Shown here piece after piece: positions 42,172 through 51,513 of a stretch of DNA of 64,000 nt. Below the pieces are notes generated by a model that did no database searches, was not told the DNA's origin, and was given only the letters and a program-made list of their open reading frames with translations. The position numbers and the translations under genes are program-made. The stretch spans positions 1 to 64,000 of the forward strand of contig NZ_JYNL01000069.1 of assembly GCF_001044235.1 (NCBI RefSeq), written 5' to 3'. Within the stretch, counting starts at the first letter, position 1. Each line of letters starts with the position of its first letter. This DNA comes from Mycolicibacterium chlorophenolicum (lineage in GTDB: Bacteria > Actinomycetota > Actinomycetes > Mycobacteriales > Mycobacteriaceae).

Positions 42172-43506
42172 ATGACCGCAACAGCAGACACCGAGGAGAT
42201 CATCGGCGCCGGGTCCGCCGACGTGGCGGCGCCCGCGCCGGCGCCACCGCGGGTGCGGGGCCTGGGTCTCGTACCGACCGCCTCGATGGTCATCGGGGCC
42301 GCGTTGGGAAGTGTCTGGTTCTGGATCCCGTTGGGCCTGCTCGTCATCGGCGTCTCGTCGATCCCGAGCGTCATCGGCTTCGTGCTGGCCGCCGTCGTGT
42401 TCGTCTACCTGATCCGCGGTGTCGACCGTGTCGAACGGGTGCGCAGCGAAGCGGTTTTCGGCATGGGCATCGGGATTCCGCCGCGGCGGTTGTCCCCGCA
42501 CACCGGCTTCCAACGATGGGCACACCAACTGCTGCTGGACGTCAGCAGCGCCCGGTTCTGGAAAACGGTGGCGCACCATTATCTTCGGATGACCTACGAC
42601 ATCCTGGTCACCGCTCTGGCGCTGGCGCTGCTGGCGTTCGCGTTCCTGGCTCCCGCAGCAGCCATCGCGATCGGCAACAGCGACGCCGACGCCGGGCTGT
42701 CCTTCCTGCCGACCCCGGTGGCCTGGCTGCTGGCCGTGGTGGCGCTGGCCGTCGCGGTGGTCCTGCTGATCTTCGCCCCGGCGCTGGACGCGACGATCGA
42801 CCGCTGGCTGCTGTCACCCTCGCCGACGGCCGCTCTGCAGTACCAGGTCAGCGCGCTGGCCGACGCCCGGCAGGGTGCGGTCACCTCCGCCCAGACCGAA
42901 CGCCATCGCATCGAGCGCGACCTGCACGACGGCGTGCAGCCGCGGCTGGTGTCGCTGGCCATGACGATCGGCCTGGCCCAGACCAAACTCGACACCGATC
43001 TGCCCGCGGCCAAGGCGCTGATCGCCGAGGCGCACGACGACGCCAAGACCGCCCTGGTGGAACTGCGCAACGTGGTCCGCGGCATCGCGCCGACGATCCT
43101 GTCCGACCGCGGCCTCGACGCCGCGCTGTCGGCGGTGGTGCAGCGCGCCACCAACTCCGGGGTGCCGACGACGCTCAGCGTGCACCTGCCCCGGCGGCTG
43201 CCCGAGGAAGTGGAGGCGTGCGCGTACTTCGTCGTCGCCGAGGCGCTGACCAACGTCACCCGGCACGCCGGCGCGACGCAGGCCGCGGTCACCGTCCGGC
43301 TCGACGAGGCGGCAAACCTGTTGCACGTCACCGTGTTCGACGACGGTCGCGGGGGCGCGCGGATCGTCGCCGACGATGCGGGCGCCGACGCCACCGGGCT
43401 GCGTGGCCTCGACGAACGCGTGCGTGCGGCACGCGGCACCTTCGGGGTGTCCAGCCCCGTCACCGGCCCGACCGTCATCACCGCGGTGCTGCCATGCGCA
43501 TCGTGA
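42172..43506 (+). CDS. NarL-type sensor histidine kinase
   Basis: 444 residues. Two pairs of N-terminal membrane segments (about 35-80 and 145-200) form a putative sensor. The HisKA_3 motif is ERHRIERDLHDGVQPRLVSLAM with phospho-His in LHDG, and the HATPase_c domain follows (VVAEALTNVTRHAGA, then FDDGRGG). Ends inside the response-regulator gene by a 13-bp overlap. Signal unknown; the DUF4097 gene downstream suggests envelope stress. Confidence 0.9.
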   Translation: MTATADTEEIIGAGSADVAAPAPAPPRVRGLGLVPTASMVIGAALGSVWFWIPLGLLVIGVSSIPSVIGFVLAAVVFVYLIRGVDRVERVRSEAVFGMGIGIPPRRLSPHTGFQRWAHQLLLDVSSARFWKTVAHHYLRMTYDILVTALALALLAFAFLAPAAAIAIGNSDADAGLSFLPTPVAWLLAVVALAVAVVLLIFAPALDATIDRWLLSPSPTAALQYQVSALADARQGAVTSAQTERHRIERDLHDGVQPRLVSLAMTIGLAQTKLDTDLPAAKALIAEAHDDAKTALVELRNVVRGIAPTILSDRGLDAALSAVVQRATNSGVPTTLSVHLPRRLPEEVEACAYFVVAEALTNVTRHAGATQAAVTVRLDEAANLLHVTVFDDGRGGARIVADDAGADATGLRGLDERVRAARGTFGVSSPVTGPTVITAVLPCAS

Positions 43507-44138
43507 TCGCCGAGGACTCGGCGCTGCTGCGGGCGGGCATCGAGCGGATCCTCACCGACGCCGGACACGAGGTGGTCGCCGGTGTGCCCGACGCGACCAA
43601 CCTGCTGCGGCTGGTGAACGAGACGCGACCGGACCTGGCGATCCTCGACGTGCGGATGCCGCCGACGTTCACCGACGAGGGCATCCGCGCCGCGGCGCTG
43701 CTGCGCAGCCAGAACCCGGAGTCACCGGTGCTGGTGCTCTCGCACTATGTCGAGGAGCGCTATGCCGCGGACCTGATCGCCTCGGACACCAGGGGTTTCG
43801 GCTACCTGCTCAAAGACCGGGTGGCCGACGTCCCGGCGTTCCTCGACGCCGTCGCCGTCGTGGGGGCCGGTGGCACCGTGCTCGACCCGGAGGTGGTGTC
43901 GCAGATCCTGGTCCGCTCGCACCGCCGCAATGCGCTGGACGCGCTGACCACGCGCGAGCACGAGGTGCTGCAGCTGATGGCCGAGGGCAAGACGAACTCG
44001 GCCATCGCCGCAGCCCTGCACATGTCGGTCGGATCGGCCGAGAAGCACATCGCCTCCATCTTCACCAAGCTCGGCCTGGCACCCGACGACAGTGGCAACC
44101 GCCGTGTCCTCGCGGTGCTCAGATACCTCGAATCCTGA
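43494..44138 (+). CDS. NarL/LuxR-type response regulator
   Basis: 214 residues. Receiver domain with EDS acidic pocket near residues 7-9, phospho-acceptor Asp in LAILDVRMPP, and K in LLKDRV. C-terminal LuxR HTH (LTTREHEVLQLMAEGKTNSAI). ATG 43494 lies within the kinase gene. Confidence 0.93.
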   Translation: MRIVIAEDSALLRAGIERILTDAGHEVVAGVPDATNLLRLVNETRPDLAILDVRMPPTFTDEGIRAAALLRSQNPESPVLVLSHYVEERYAADLIASDTRGFGYLLKDRVADVPAFLDAVAVVGAGGTVLDPEVVSQILVRSHRRNALDALTTREHEVLQLMAEGKTNSAIAAALHMSVGSAEKHIASIFTKLGLAPDDSGNRRVLAVLRYLES

Positions 44139-44160
44139 TCGCGTGGAAAGGACTTCGCCC

Positions 44161-45033
44161 GTGACCACCACCATCGCCCCTCCCTCCCCTCCCCCGCCGC
44201 TGTCCCCGGGCGGACGCACCGCGCTGCGCGCCGTGCTGGTCGTCGCCGCCGCGGTGCTCGTCGTCGGGACCGTGGTGTCCCTGGGCGTCTTCGCCTGGGG
44301 GGTCAGCACGTTCCGCGTCGTGACCGACAGCGTGGCTCTGCCGGCGACGCTGCGCTCGATTGCCGTCGACACCGGCTCGGTTCCGGTCATCGTCCGCATC
44401 ACCAGTGACCGGGACGCGCGCGAGCCGCGCGTCGACATGACGATGGTGAACTCGGCCCGCGCCGGGTCCGATCCGTTGGCGGTGGACGCCGACGGCGTCT
44501 CGGCGCGCGTGACGATCGACGCCGAGCAGTCCCCGATCCTGGACTGGGGTCGCGCGTCGCAGATCACGCTCGTCCTGCCCGCCGAGTTGGCGCGGCGCAC
44601 GACCGTGACGACGCAGCAGGACACCGGTGTGGTGATGCTGCAGGCAGACATCGACCAGCTGGTGGCCCGCACCCGCGACGGTGCTGTGGTGCTGAGCGGC
44701 TCGGCCCGCGACATCGACATCAGCAACTCCCACGGCGACGTCGACACCCGCGACGCGGTGTCGGTGTCCGAGACGTTCAAGGCCACCACCCAGACCGGTG
44801 ACATCGACGTCGACTTCGCCGGCGCGCCCAAGACGCTGGACGCCCGGACCGACAACGGCGATGTGACGGTCGCCCTGCCACAGCCCGGACCGTACGTCGT
44901 CGATGCGTCGACGGGCCAACCGTGGGGTTCCACCGTGGTGCGCGTACCGCAGACCCGCGATCCCCGCGCTGCCGCCTCCGTGGTGACCGTCCGCTCCGAA
45001 ACCGGCGACGTCACCGTCGAATCGACGCGCTAG
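44161..45033 (+). CDS. DUF4097-family membrane-anchored protein
   Basis: 290 residues, GTG 44161 with GGAAAGGA upstream. One TM helix at about 20-45, then a right-handed beta-helix-like repeat region (GDVDTRDAV, TQTGDIDVDF, ARTDNGDVTV, SETGDVTV) typical of DUF4097/LiaF-like proteins that sense or respond to envelope stress. Third gene of the two-component operon; a likely input or output partner. Confidence 0.82.
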   Translation: MTTTIAPPSPPPPLSPGGRTALRAVLVVAAAVLVVGTVVSLGVFAWGVSTFRVVTDSVALPATLRSIAVDTGSVPVIVRITSDRDAREPRVDMTMVNSARAGSDPLAVDADGVSARVTIDAEQSPILDWGRASQITLVLPAELARRTTVTTQQDTGVVMLQADIDQLVARTRDGAVVLSGSARDIDISNSHGDVDTRDAVSVSETFKATTQTGDIDVDFAGAPKTLDARTDNGDVTVALPQPGPYVVDASTGQPWGSTVVRVPQTRDPRAAASVVTVRSETGDVTVESTR

Positions 45034-46049
45034 CCGCCGGTGAGCTTCGCGATGATCGCCGCCACGGGACCGGGTTCGGCGAGCCGGAACCCGGTCCCGG
45101 CCCAGATGTTCACCCCGTGCGGGTCGCCCGCGCGGACCGCGGCCGCGCGCAGCGGGCTCGTCAGATAGTGCACCTGGGGGTAGCCGAACGGGGCGCCCGC
45201 CTCGTGCTCGTCGACGAACCGGTTGCGCAGCCCGCGCGCGTAGCGACCGGAGAACGCTTTGGTGACAACGGTTTCGGTGAACTCCGGATTCGTCAGCGCC
45301 GCCCGGTGCACCGGGCTGCTGCCGGCCTCGTAGGCGAGCAGGAACGCGGTGCCCAGTTGCGCGGCGACGGCGCCGGCCCGGCGCACCCGCGCGATGTCGG
45401 CGGCGGTCATCAACCCGCCGGCCGCCACCACCGGCAGGTCCACGGCAGCTGCGATCCCGGCCAGCAGATCGTCGAGGGGTTCCTCCGACGGCCGCGCCGT
45501 CGCGTCGAACGTGCCACGGTGCCCGCCCGCCGCGGGCCCCTGCGCGACGAGCACGTCGACGCCGCGATCGGCCGCCACGCGGGCCTCGTCCAGCGTGGTC
45601 ACCGTGCCGGCGACCGTGATGCCGGCGCCGCGCAGTCGCGTGAGTTCGTCGGCGTCGGGCAGGCCGAACGTGAACGACGCCACCGCCGGCCGCACGTCGA
45701 GCAGGACCTCGAGCTTGCCGGCCCAGGCATCGTCGTCGAAGCGGGGCTCACCGGGCGCGGCGCCGTATCGCTGCGCGTCGGGCGCCAGCTCCGCGGCGTA
45801 GGCGTCGATCGCGTCCACGGTGCCGGCGCTGGGCTGCGGCACGAACAGGTTGGCAGCGATGGGACCCGAGGCGAGTCGTGTCGCGGCGGTCAGGCGCTCG
45901 GCGAACGTGTCCGCGCTGAGGTAGCCCCCCGGGACGAAACCCAGCCCACCGGCGTTGGTGCCCGCCGCAGCGAGTTCCGGTGTCGAGGGGCCGCCCGCCA
46001 TCGGAGCCACCGACACCGGCGCGGCGAGGTCACGGAAATCGAAGGCCAT
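45030..46049 (-). CDS. Nitronate monooxygenase / 2-nitropropane dioxygenase family FMN enzyme
   Basis: 339 residues. TIM barrel with APMAGGPSTPELAAAGTNAGG at the N-terminus, the FMN/phosphate block VVAAGGLMTAADIARVRRAGAVAAQLGTAFL, and AQGPAAGGHRG (conserved His/Gly). Oxidises alkyl nitronates such as propionate-3-nitronate, or an unknown substrate. The ATG at 46049 is preferred, with GGAAGGG upstream. The Rrf2 gene upstream ends 20 bp away on the same strand. Convergent 4-bp overlap with the DUF4097 gene. Confidence 0.85.
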   Translation of the reverse strand: MAFDFRDLAAPVSVAPMAGGPSTPELAAAGTNAGGLGFVPGGYLSADTFAERLTAATRLASGPIAANLFVPQPSAGTVDAIDAYAAELAPDAQRYGAAPGEPRFDDDAWAGKLEVLLDVRPAVASFTFGLPDADELTRLRGAGITVAGTVTTLDEARVAADRGVDVLVAQGPAAGGHRGTFDATARPSEEPLDDLLAGIAAAVDLPVVAAGGLMTAADIARVRRAGAVAAQLGTAFLLAYEAGSSPVHRAALTNPEFTETVVTKAFSGRYARGLRNRFVDEHEAGAPFGYPQVHYLTSPLRAAAVRAGDPHGVNIWAGTGFRLAEPGPVAAIIAKLTGG

Positions 46050-46069
46050 AACCCTTCCCTTCTGAGTTG

Positions 46070-46546
46070 CTAGGTGACGGAGCGTCCGCGCTGCTCCTCC
46101 TGCGCGCGGTAGTCGTCGGCCAGCACCCGGACGTGGTCGGGCAGGTGCCCGGCGGCGACGTCGGCGAGGCTGGTCTTCTCGAGCACCGACCGCATGCTCG
46201 CCCGCAGCGCCCGCCACACATCGGTCAGCGCGGCGGTGGGGCCGCTGTACGGCAGGTCGCCGAGCCCGATGTCCCGGACGCTGGCCAGCGGGCCGTCGAT
46301 ACAGCGGAGCACATCGGCGATGCTGATCTCGGTGGCCTGCCGAGAGAGCTCGTACCCGCCGTCGCGGCCGCGGTGGCTGCGCACCAGCCGGTCGGTGCGC
46401 AGATCGGAGAGGATGTCCACCAGGAACTGCGCCGGAATGCCCTGCGCCTTGGCCAGATCCTCGGTCTTGACCACGACGCCGTCGTCAGCGGTGGCGAGCT
46501 GAACCATCGCGCGGATTGCATACTCCGCCTTCGCCGACATCCGCAT
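46070..46546 (-). CDS. Rrf2-family transcriptional regulator
   Basis: 158 residues. Winged HTH at the N-terminus (SAKAEYAIRAMVQLATAD, then GIPAQFLVDILSDLRTDRLVRSHRGRDGGYEL). Only one cysteine (in LRCIDG), so it lacks the three-Cys Fe-S site of IscR/NsrR. CymR-type Rrf2 proteins control sulfur genes, and this one sits by cysDNC as Rv1287 does. Plausibly the sulfur regulator of the region. Confidence 0.88.
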   Translation of the reverse strand: MRMSAKAEYAIRAMVQLATADDGVVVKTEDLAKAQGIPAQFLVDILSDLRTDRLVRSHRGRDGGYELSRQATEISIADVLRCIDGPLASVRDIGLGDLPYSGPTAALTDVWRALRASMRSVLEKTSLADVAAGHLPDHVRVLADDYRAQEEQRGRSVT

Positions 46547-46555
46547 AGGCCCAGG

Positions 46556-47155
46556 CTATCCGGGAATGTCCGCCGCTTTCGGCACGACCACGGCGAACAG
46601 GTCGGCGATCCCCGCGAGGCTGGCCGCCTGGATCGCCGAGGCGGGCACCGTCTCCTGGTCCAGACCGGGCAGCGCGCGCGTCGCGGTCGCCGCGGCGACG
46701 ACGGTCGGCGCGTACCCGAGATTGAACGCGCCGCGCGCGGTCGAGTTCACGCACATGTGCGTCATGAACCCGGCGAGCACGAGGTTCTGCACGCCAAGCG
46801 ACTCCAGCCGGTCGGACAGTTCGGTCTGCACGAACGCGTTCGGATAGTTCTTCACCACGATCGGCTCGTCGTCGCGCGGGGCGACCCGGTCGACGATCGC
46901 ACCGGTCTCCCCGTGGATGTCGTACAGCGAGCCGGGGCCGTCGTCGTGCTGGATGTGGATGATCGGGATACCCGCCGTGCGGGCGCGGTCGAGCAGTTCG
47001 GCGGCCTCGTCGAGCGCGGCGTCCACGCCGTCGAGCTCCATCACCCCGTGGGTGTAGGTGTTCTGGCAGTCGATCATCACCAGCACCGACTCGTCGAGGC
47101 CGACCGGGGTCAGCGGCAGGCCGGACAGGGCGCGCATCGAACGGGGTTCAGCCAC
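46556..47155 (-). CDS. Cysteine hydrolase (isochorismatase-like)
   Basis: 199 residues. The Asp-Lys-Cys catalytic set is visible: D29 in VMIDCQNTY, K102 in IVVKNYPNAF, and C134 in MTHMCVNSTARGAF. HFV-like residues bind a metal or substrate. Substrate could be an amide (nicotinamidase type) or isochorismate. Starts ATG 47155 or 47137. It lies between cysQ and Rrf2. Confidence 0.85.
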   Translation of the reverse strand: MAEPRSMRALSGLPLTPVGLDESVLVMIDCQNTYTHGVMELDGVDAALDEAAELLDRARTAGIPIIHIQHDDGPGSLYDIHGETGAIVDRVAPRDDEPIVVKNYPNAFVQTELSDRLESLGVQNLVLAGFMTHMCVNSTARGAFNLGYAPTVVAAATATRALPGLDQETVPASAIQAASLAGIADLFAVVVPKAADIPG

Positions 47156-47164
47156 GTCCGCAGC

Positions 47165-47905
47165 CTACCGCCGGGCCGTGACCGCCAGCACCGCATCGGC
47201 CAGCTCGGGCCGGCACACGATCAGGTCCGGCAGCTTGGAGTCGCGCTGGTTGTAGATCAGCGGCGAGCCGTCGATGCGGGACGTGTGCAGCCCGGCCGCC
47301 CGGGCGACCGCGACGGGCGCCGCGGAGTCCCACTCGTACTGACCGCCCGCGTGCACGTACACATCCGAGAGGCCCTGCACCACCGACGCGACTTTCGCAC
47401 CGGCCGAGCCCATTTCGACGAGCGTGCCGTCGAGGGCGTCCTTGACCTCCAGCGCGACGGCCGGCGGCCGGGTCCGCGACACGACGACGCGCGGCGCCCC
47501 GGGTTGGGCGGGCGGCGCGGGCACCGTCGGGGTGGCCAGCGTGATGCCTTGGGCCGGCAGCGCCACCGCGCCGGCCACGAGCTCACCGGACTCCCACAGC
47601 GCCACGTGCACGGCCCAGTCGGTGCGGCCCAGTTCGGAGAACTCCCGGGTGCCGTCCAACGGGTCGACGATCCACACGCGGGTGGCCGACAGCCGCACCG
47701 GATCGTCCACACCCTCTTCGGAGAGCACCGCGTCATCGGGCCGCTCGGCGGCCAGCGCCTCCATCAGGAAGTCGTGAGACCGCTTGTCCCCCGCCGCCTT
47801 CCGCTCGTCGGAGCTCGCATCGGCGAACTCGGCGCGCACGTCGAGCAGCAGCGTGCCCGCCTCGGTGGCCAGCCGCGCGGCCACCTCGTGATCGGTCGCG
47901 GTCAC
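47165..47905 (-). CDS. cysQ: 3'(2'),5'-bisphosphate nucleotidase CysQ (IMPase family)
   Basis: 246 residues. The metal-binding motifs are SEEGVD (about 57-62), VDPLDGTREF (80-89, diagnostic for CysQ) and YEWDSAAPVAV at the C-terminus. Dephosphorylates PAP/PAPS, balancing the PAPS made by CysC. Its start codon overlaps the cysNC stop by 4 bp, directly coupling the enzyme to sulfate activation. Confidence 0.88.
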   Translation of the reverse strand: MTATDHEVAARLATEAGTLLLDVRAEFADASSDERKAAGDKRSHDFLMEALAAERPDDAVLSEEGVDDPVRLSATRVWIVDPLDGTREFSELGRTDWAVHVALWESGELVAGAVALPAQGITLATPTVPAPPAQPGAPRVVVSRTRPPAVALEVKDALDGTLVEMGSAGAKVASVVQGLSDVYVHAGGQYEWDSAAPVAVARAAGLHTSRIDGSPLIYNQRDSKLPDLIVCRPELADAVLAVTARR

Positions 47906-49749
47906 GGAGTGGTTTCCAGCAGCTCGATGACCCGGTCGGCCAGTGCGTCGAGGGAATGCTCGGGCGTCAGGTGCAAATCCGGGTCCTTCGGTCGCTGGTA
48001 GGGGCTGTCGATGCCGGTGAAATGGGTGATCTCCCCGGCGCGGGCCTTGGCGTACAGCCCTTTCGGGTCGCGGCGCTCGCAGTCCTCGAGCGGAGTGTCC
48101 ATGAACACCTCGAAGAAGTCCAGCCCCGCCGCGCAGGTCACCTCACGCGCCAGCGCGCGGTGCTCCTCGAGCGGGCTGATCGCCGGGACGAGCACCACCT
48201 GGCCGGAGTCGGCGAGGATGGCCGCGACGTGGGCGAGCCGGCGCTGATTCTCGGCGCGGTCGGCCATCGAGAAGCCGAGGTCGGCGTTGAGGCCGTGGCG
48301 CAGATTGTCCCCGTCGAGAACATAAGCGGGAACGCCTTTTTCGAGGAGCTTCTGCTCGACCAGCATCGCGACCGAGGACTTACCGGAGCCCGACAGGCCG
48401 GTGAACCACACGGTGCGGCCCTTGGACAGCCGGTCCTCGGCGGTGCACAGCGACTGGTGCCGCACGGTGTTCGGGCTCGCTGTCCGCGCGCTCAGGTACG
48501 GCAGGATCATCCCCGCCGCGACGGTGCCGTTGGTGTTCGGGTCGATGAGGATGAACGATCCGGTCGCGGCATTGCGGCTGTACTCGTCGAGAAGCAACGG
48601 CACCTGGCTGCGCAACGACACCCGACCCAGCTCGTTGAGTTTCAGCGCCGTCGCGGTCTTGTCGCGGTGCAGGGTGTTGACGTCGAGCCGGTAGTCCAGC
48701 GCGGTGACCCGCACGCGCGTGGTCCTGGTCGTGTGCTTGATCAGATAGTCCCGGCCGGGCTCCAGCGACGCCTCGTCGGCCATCCAGCACACCGTCGCGT
48801 CGAAATCCTGGGTGACGCGCGGCTGGTTGTTGGGGCGGGCGATCAGGTCACCGCGCGAGATGTCGATGTCGTCGGCCAGGCTGACCGAAACCGCCATCGG
48901 CGGGAACGCTTCCTGCACAGGGCCACCGGGGCCCTCGATCGCGGTGATCCGCGACGTCTTGCCCGTCGGCAGCACGACGACCTCGTCGCCGGGCCGCATC
49001 ACGCCGCTCGCCACGGTGCCGGCATAGCTGCGGTGATCGGCGTGCTCGCGGGTCTGCGGCCGGATCACGTACTGGACCGGGAACCGGACGTCGACGAGGT
49101 TGCGGTCCCCCGCGATGTAGACGTCTTCGAGATGACTGAGCAGCGCCGGGCCGTCGTACCACGGGGTGACGTCGGACTTGGTGACTACGTTGTCGCCGTT
49201 GAGCGCCGACAGCGGGATCGTGGTGACGTCCTGGACGTCCAGGCGCGCCGCGAATTCGTGGAAGTCGTCGCGGATCTTCTCGAACCGTTCCTGATTCCAG
49301 TCGACCAGGTCCATCTTGTTGACGGCCAGCACGATGTGGCGGATCCCGAGCAACGACGCCAGGAACGCGTGCCGTCGCGACTGCTCTAGCAGACCGTGGC
49401 GGGCGTCGACGAGCACGATCGCCAGCTGCGCGGTCGACGTCCCGGTGACCATGTTCCGGGTGTACTGGATGTGGCCCGGCGTATCGGCGATGATGAATTT
49501 CCGCTTGGCCGTGGCGAAGTAGCGGTAGGCCACGTCGATCGTGATGCCCTGTTCCCGCTCGGCCCGCAGCCCGTCGGTGACCAGGGCCAGGTCGGTGTAG
49601 TCGTGACCGCGTTCGCGTGAGGTGCGCTCGACCGAAGCCAGCTGGTCCTCCATGACGGCCTTGCTGTCGTAGAGCAGCCGGCCGATCAGCGTGGACTTGC
49701 CGTCGTCGACCGAACCGGCGGTCGCGATGCGCAGCAGTGTGGTCGCCAT
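47902..49749 (-). CDS. cysN: Bifunctional sulfate adenylyltransferase large subunit / APS kinase
   Basis: 615 residues, a CysNC fusion. The EF-Tu-like GTPase part has GSVDDGKSTLIGRLL, DTPGHIQYTRNM and NKMD. Domain II/III follows, then the APS kinase domain (P-loop TGLSGSGKSSVAM near 440, then LDGDNLRHGLNADLGFS). With CysD it converts sulfate to APS; CysC converts APS to PAPS. ATG 49749 is preferred over the longer start at 49773. Matches Rv1286. Confidence 0.95.
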   Translation of the reverse strand: MATTLLRIATAGSVDDGKSTLIGRLLYDSKAVMEDQLASVERTSRERGHDYTDLALVTDGLRAEREQGITIDVAYRYFATAKRKFIIADTPGHIQYTRNMVTGTSTAQLAIVLVDARHGLLEQSRRHAFLASLLGIRHIVLAVNKMDLVDWNQERFEKIRDDFHEFAARLDVQDVTTIPLSALNGDNVVTKSDVTPWYDGPALLSHLEDVYIAGDRNLVDVRFPVQYVIRPQTREHADHRSYAGTVASGVMRPGDEVVVLPTGKTSRITAIEGPGGPVQEAFPPMAVSVSLADDIDISRGDLIARPNNQPRVTQDFDATVCWMADEASLEPGRDYLIKHTTRTTRVRVTALDYRLDVNTLHRDKTATALKLNELGRVSLRSQVPLLLDEYSRNAATGSFILIDPNTNGTVAAGMILPYLSARTASPNTVRHQSLCTAEDRLSKGRTVWFTGLSGSGKSSVAMLVEQKLLEKGVPAYVLDGDNLRHGLNADLGFSMADRAENQRRLAHVAAILADSGQVVLVPAISPLEEHRALAREVTCAAGLDFFEVFMDTPLEDCERRDPKGLYAKARAGEITHFTGIDSPYQRPKDPDLHLTPEHSLDALADRVIELLETTP

Positions 49750-49810
49750 CAGAATCCTTTGTTCTTCGCGCAAGCTTCAACAAATCCCGTCGCTGCGCTC
49801 GCCCCGGCCA

Positions 49811-50740
49811 TCAGAAATACCCCTCGCGCTTGCGGTCTTCCATCCCGGCTTCGGAGATCCGGTCATCGGCACGGGTCGCGCCCCGCTCGGTCAGCCGGGA
49901 CACCGCCGTCTCGGCGATGACCTCGCTGACCGTCGCCGCAGCCGACTCGACGCAGCCGGTGCAGGTGACGTCACCGACGGTGCGGAACCGCACGGTCTTC
50001 TCGACCACCTGCTCGTCCTTGCGGGGCTGCAGGAACTTGTGCACCGCCAGCAGCATCCCGTCGCGCTCGAACACCTTGCGCTGATGCGCGTAGTAGATCG
50101 ACGGGAGCTTGATCTTCTCGGCGCCGATGTAGGACCAGATGTCGAACTCGGTCCAGTTGGACAGCGGGAACGCGCGGATGTGCTCGCCCTTGCGGTGCCT
50201 GCCGTTGTAGAGGCTCCACAGCTCGGGCCGCTGGTTCTTCGGGTCCCACTGGCCGAACTCGTCGCGGAAGCTGAACACCCGCTCCTTGGCGCGGGCCTTC
50301 TCCTCGTCGCGGCGCGCGCCGCCGAACGCGGCGTCGAACTTGTTCTCCCGGATGGCGCGCAACAGCGTGAACGTCTGCATCGGGTTGCGCGACGGGATCG
50401 TCTCGACCACCCGGCCGGCGTCGATGTCGTCCTGCACCTTCGCCACCACCAGGCGCACGCCCGACTCGGCGACCAGCTCGTCGCGCGCCTGCAGCACCTC
50501 GTCGAAGTTGTGGCCGGTGTCGACGTGCATCACCGGGAACGGCAGCCGGCCGGGCCGGAACGCCTTGATCGCCAGGTGCAGCATGACGATGGAGTCCTTG
50601 CCGCCCGAGAACAGCAGCACCGGACGCTCGAATTCGGCGGCCACCTCCCGGATGATGTGGATCGCCTCGGCCTCCAGCGCGCGCAGGTGGCTCAGCTCGT
50701 AGCGCCCCGCGGTGGGGGCGATCTGTTCGGTCGCGGTCAT
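49811..50740 (-). CDS. cysD: Sulfate adenylyltransferase subunit 2
   Basis: About 309 residues. The ATP pyrophosphatase PP-loop is in LLFSGGKDSIVMLHLA. DTGHNF and GGARRDEEKARAKER are typical of CysD. Start ATG 50740 (or 50743). First gene of cysD-cysNC-cysQ; 61 bp separate it from cysNC. Confidence 0.96.
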   Translation of the reverse strand: MTATEQIAPTAGRYELSHLRALEAEAIHIIREVAAEFERPVLLFSGGKDSIVMLHLAIKAFRPGRLPFPVMHVDTGHNFDEVLQARDELVAESGVRLVVAKVQDDIDAGRVVETIPSRNPMQTFTLLRAIRENKFDAAFGGARRDEEKARAKERVFSFRDEFGQWDPKNQRPELWSLYNGRHRKGEHIRAFPLSNWTEFDIWSYIGAEKIKLPSIYYAHQRKVFERDGMLLAVHKFLQPRKDEQVVEKTVRFRTVGDVTCTGCVESAAATVSEVIAETAVSRLTERGATRADDRISEAGMEDRKREGYF

Positions 50741-50758
50741 CATTTCCCTGCAAAGTTG

Positions 50759-50788
50759 GTTGATTTGACCAGATTTACGATCATCAAC
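50759..50788. promoter_or_regulatory. GTTGAT/ATCAAC dyad upstream of cysD
   Basis: GTTGAT (50759-50764) and ATCAAC (50783-50788) are complementary across 18 bases in a locally AT-rich stretch 19-48 bp before the cysD start. Possible operator of the sulfur regulon; the spacing is long, so weakly supported. Confidence 0.3.
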
Positions 50789-50895
50789 GGGGAATGTAGC
50801 CGCCGACCGGCGGATGTGTCAACGGTGAGCGCGAGTGTGAGTGCTGCGCACGCGAGACCGGCCCCAGGCGTCCCCGAGGCCCACAGTCGCGTCGG

Positions 50896-51387
50896 CTACA
50901 GCGTGACTTCGTCCAACTTGCCGGTCGCGACGTCGAACACGAAACCGCGCAGCGACTCGTGCTTGGTGACGAACGGGCTGGCCTCGATGCGGCGCAGCGA
51001 CTGCCGGACGTCCTCGGCGAGATCACCGAACGATTCGGCGGCCCACTCCGGCTTGATGCCGGTCTCCTCCTGGATGGCGCGTTTGAACTCGTCGTCGGTG
51101 AAGGTCAGCATGCCGCAGTCGGTGTGGTGGATCAGGATGATCTCCCGGGTGCCGAGCAGACGCTGGCTGATCGCCAGCGAGCGGATCTCGTCGTCGGTGA
51201 CGACGCCGCCGGCGTTGCGGATGACGTGCGCCTCGCCGTCGGAGAGCCCGAGGACGCGGTACACGTCGAGCCGCGCGTCCATGCAGGCGACCACCGCGAC
51301 GTGCTTGCTGGGCGGCAGCGGCAGCGGGCCGGAGAACGCTTTCGCGTACTCCTCGTTGTTCTTCAGGTACTCGTCTGTCACCGACAT
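50896..51387 (-). CDS. Beta-carbonic anhydrase
   Basis: 163 residues, the length of Rv1284. Zinc ligands C35, H88 and C91 and the catalytic Asp-Arg dyad D37/R39 are visible in VACMDAR and HHTDCGM. Hydrates CO2. ATG 51387 gives the family-standard N-terminus; the upstream extension is not typical. Neighbour of cysD as in M. tuberculosis. Confidence 0.93.
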   Translation of the reverse strand: MSVTDEYLKNNEEYAKAFSGPLPLPPSKHVAVVACMDARLDVYRVLGLSDGEAHVIRNAGGVVTDDEIRSLAISQRLLGTREIILIHHTDCGMLTFTDDEFKRAIQEETGIKPEWAAESFGDLAEDVRQSLRRIEASPFVTKHESLRGFVFDVATGKLDEVTL

Positions 51388-51436
51388 GGCGCGACCGTAG
51401 GGGGACGGCCGCGCCATGTCACGGGTAAGAATCAGT

Positions 51437-51510
51437 CAGCGCGCAAGGTCTCGCGGCGAGTGTGAAGGTGCCTTCACGCTGGACGCCCAGCGTGACGACA
51501 CCTTCACGCT
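51437..51510. repeat. Compound hairpin region, probable terminator / dispersed element
   Basis: CACGCTGG (51475-51482) and CCAGCGTG (51487-51494) form an 8-bp stem with a 4-base loop. TGAAGG-TG-CCTTCA sits just to the left, and an inverted relation of GTGAAGGTG/CACCTTCAC spans the whole block. Located after the stop of the GT39 gene (51514) and before the carbonic anhydrase start. Works as a terminator by position. Confidence 0.5.
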
Positions 51511-51513
51511 CGG

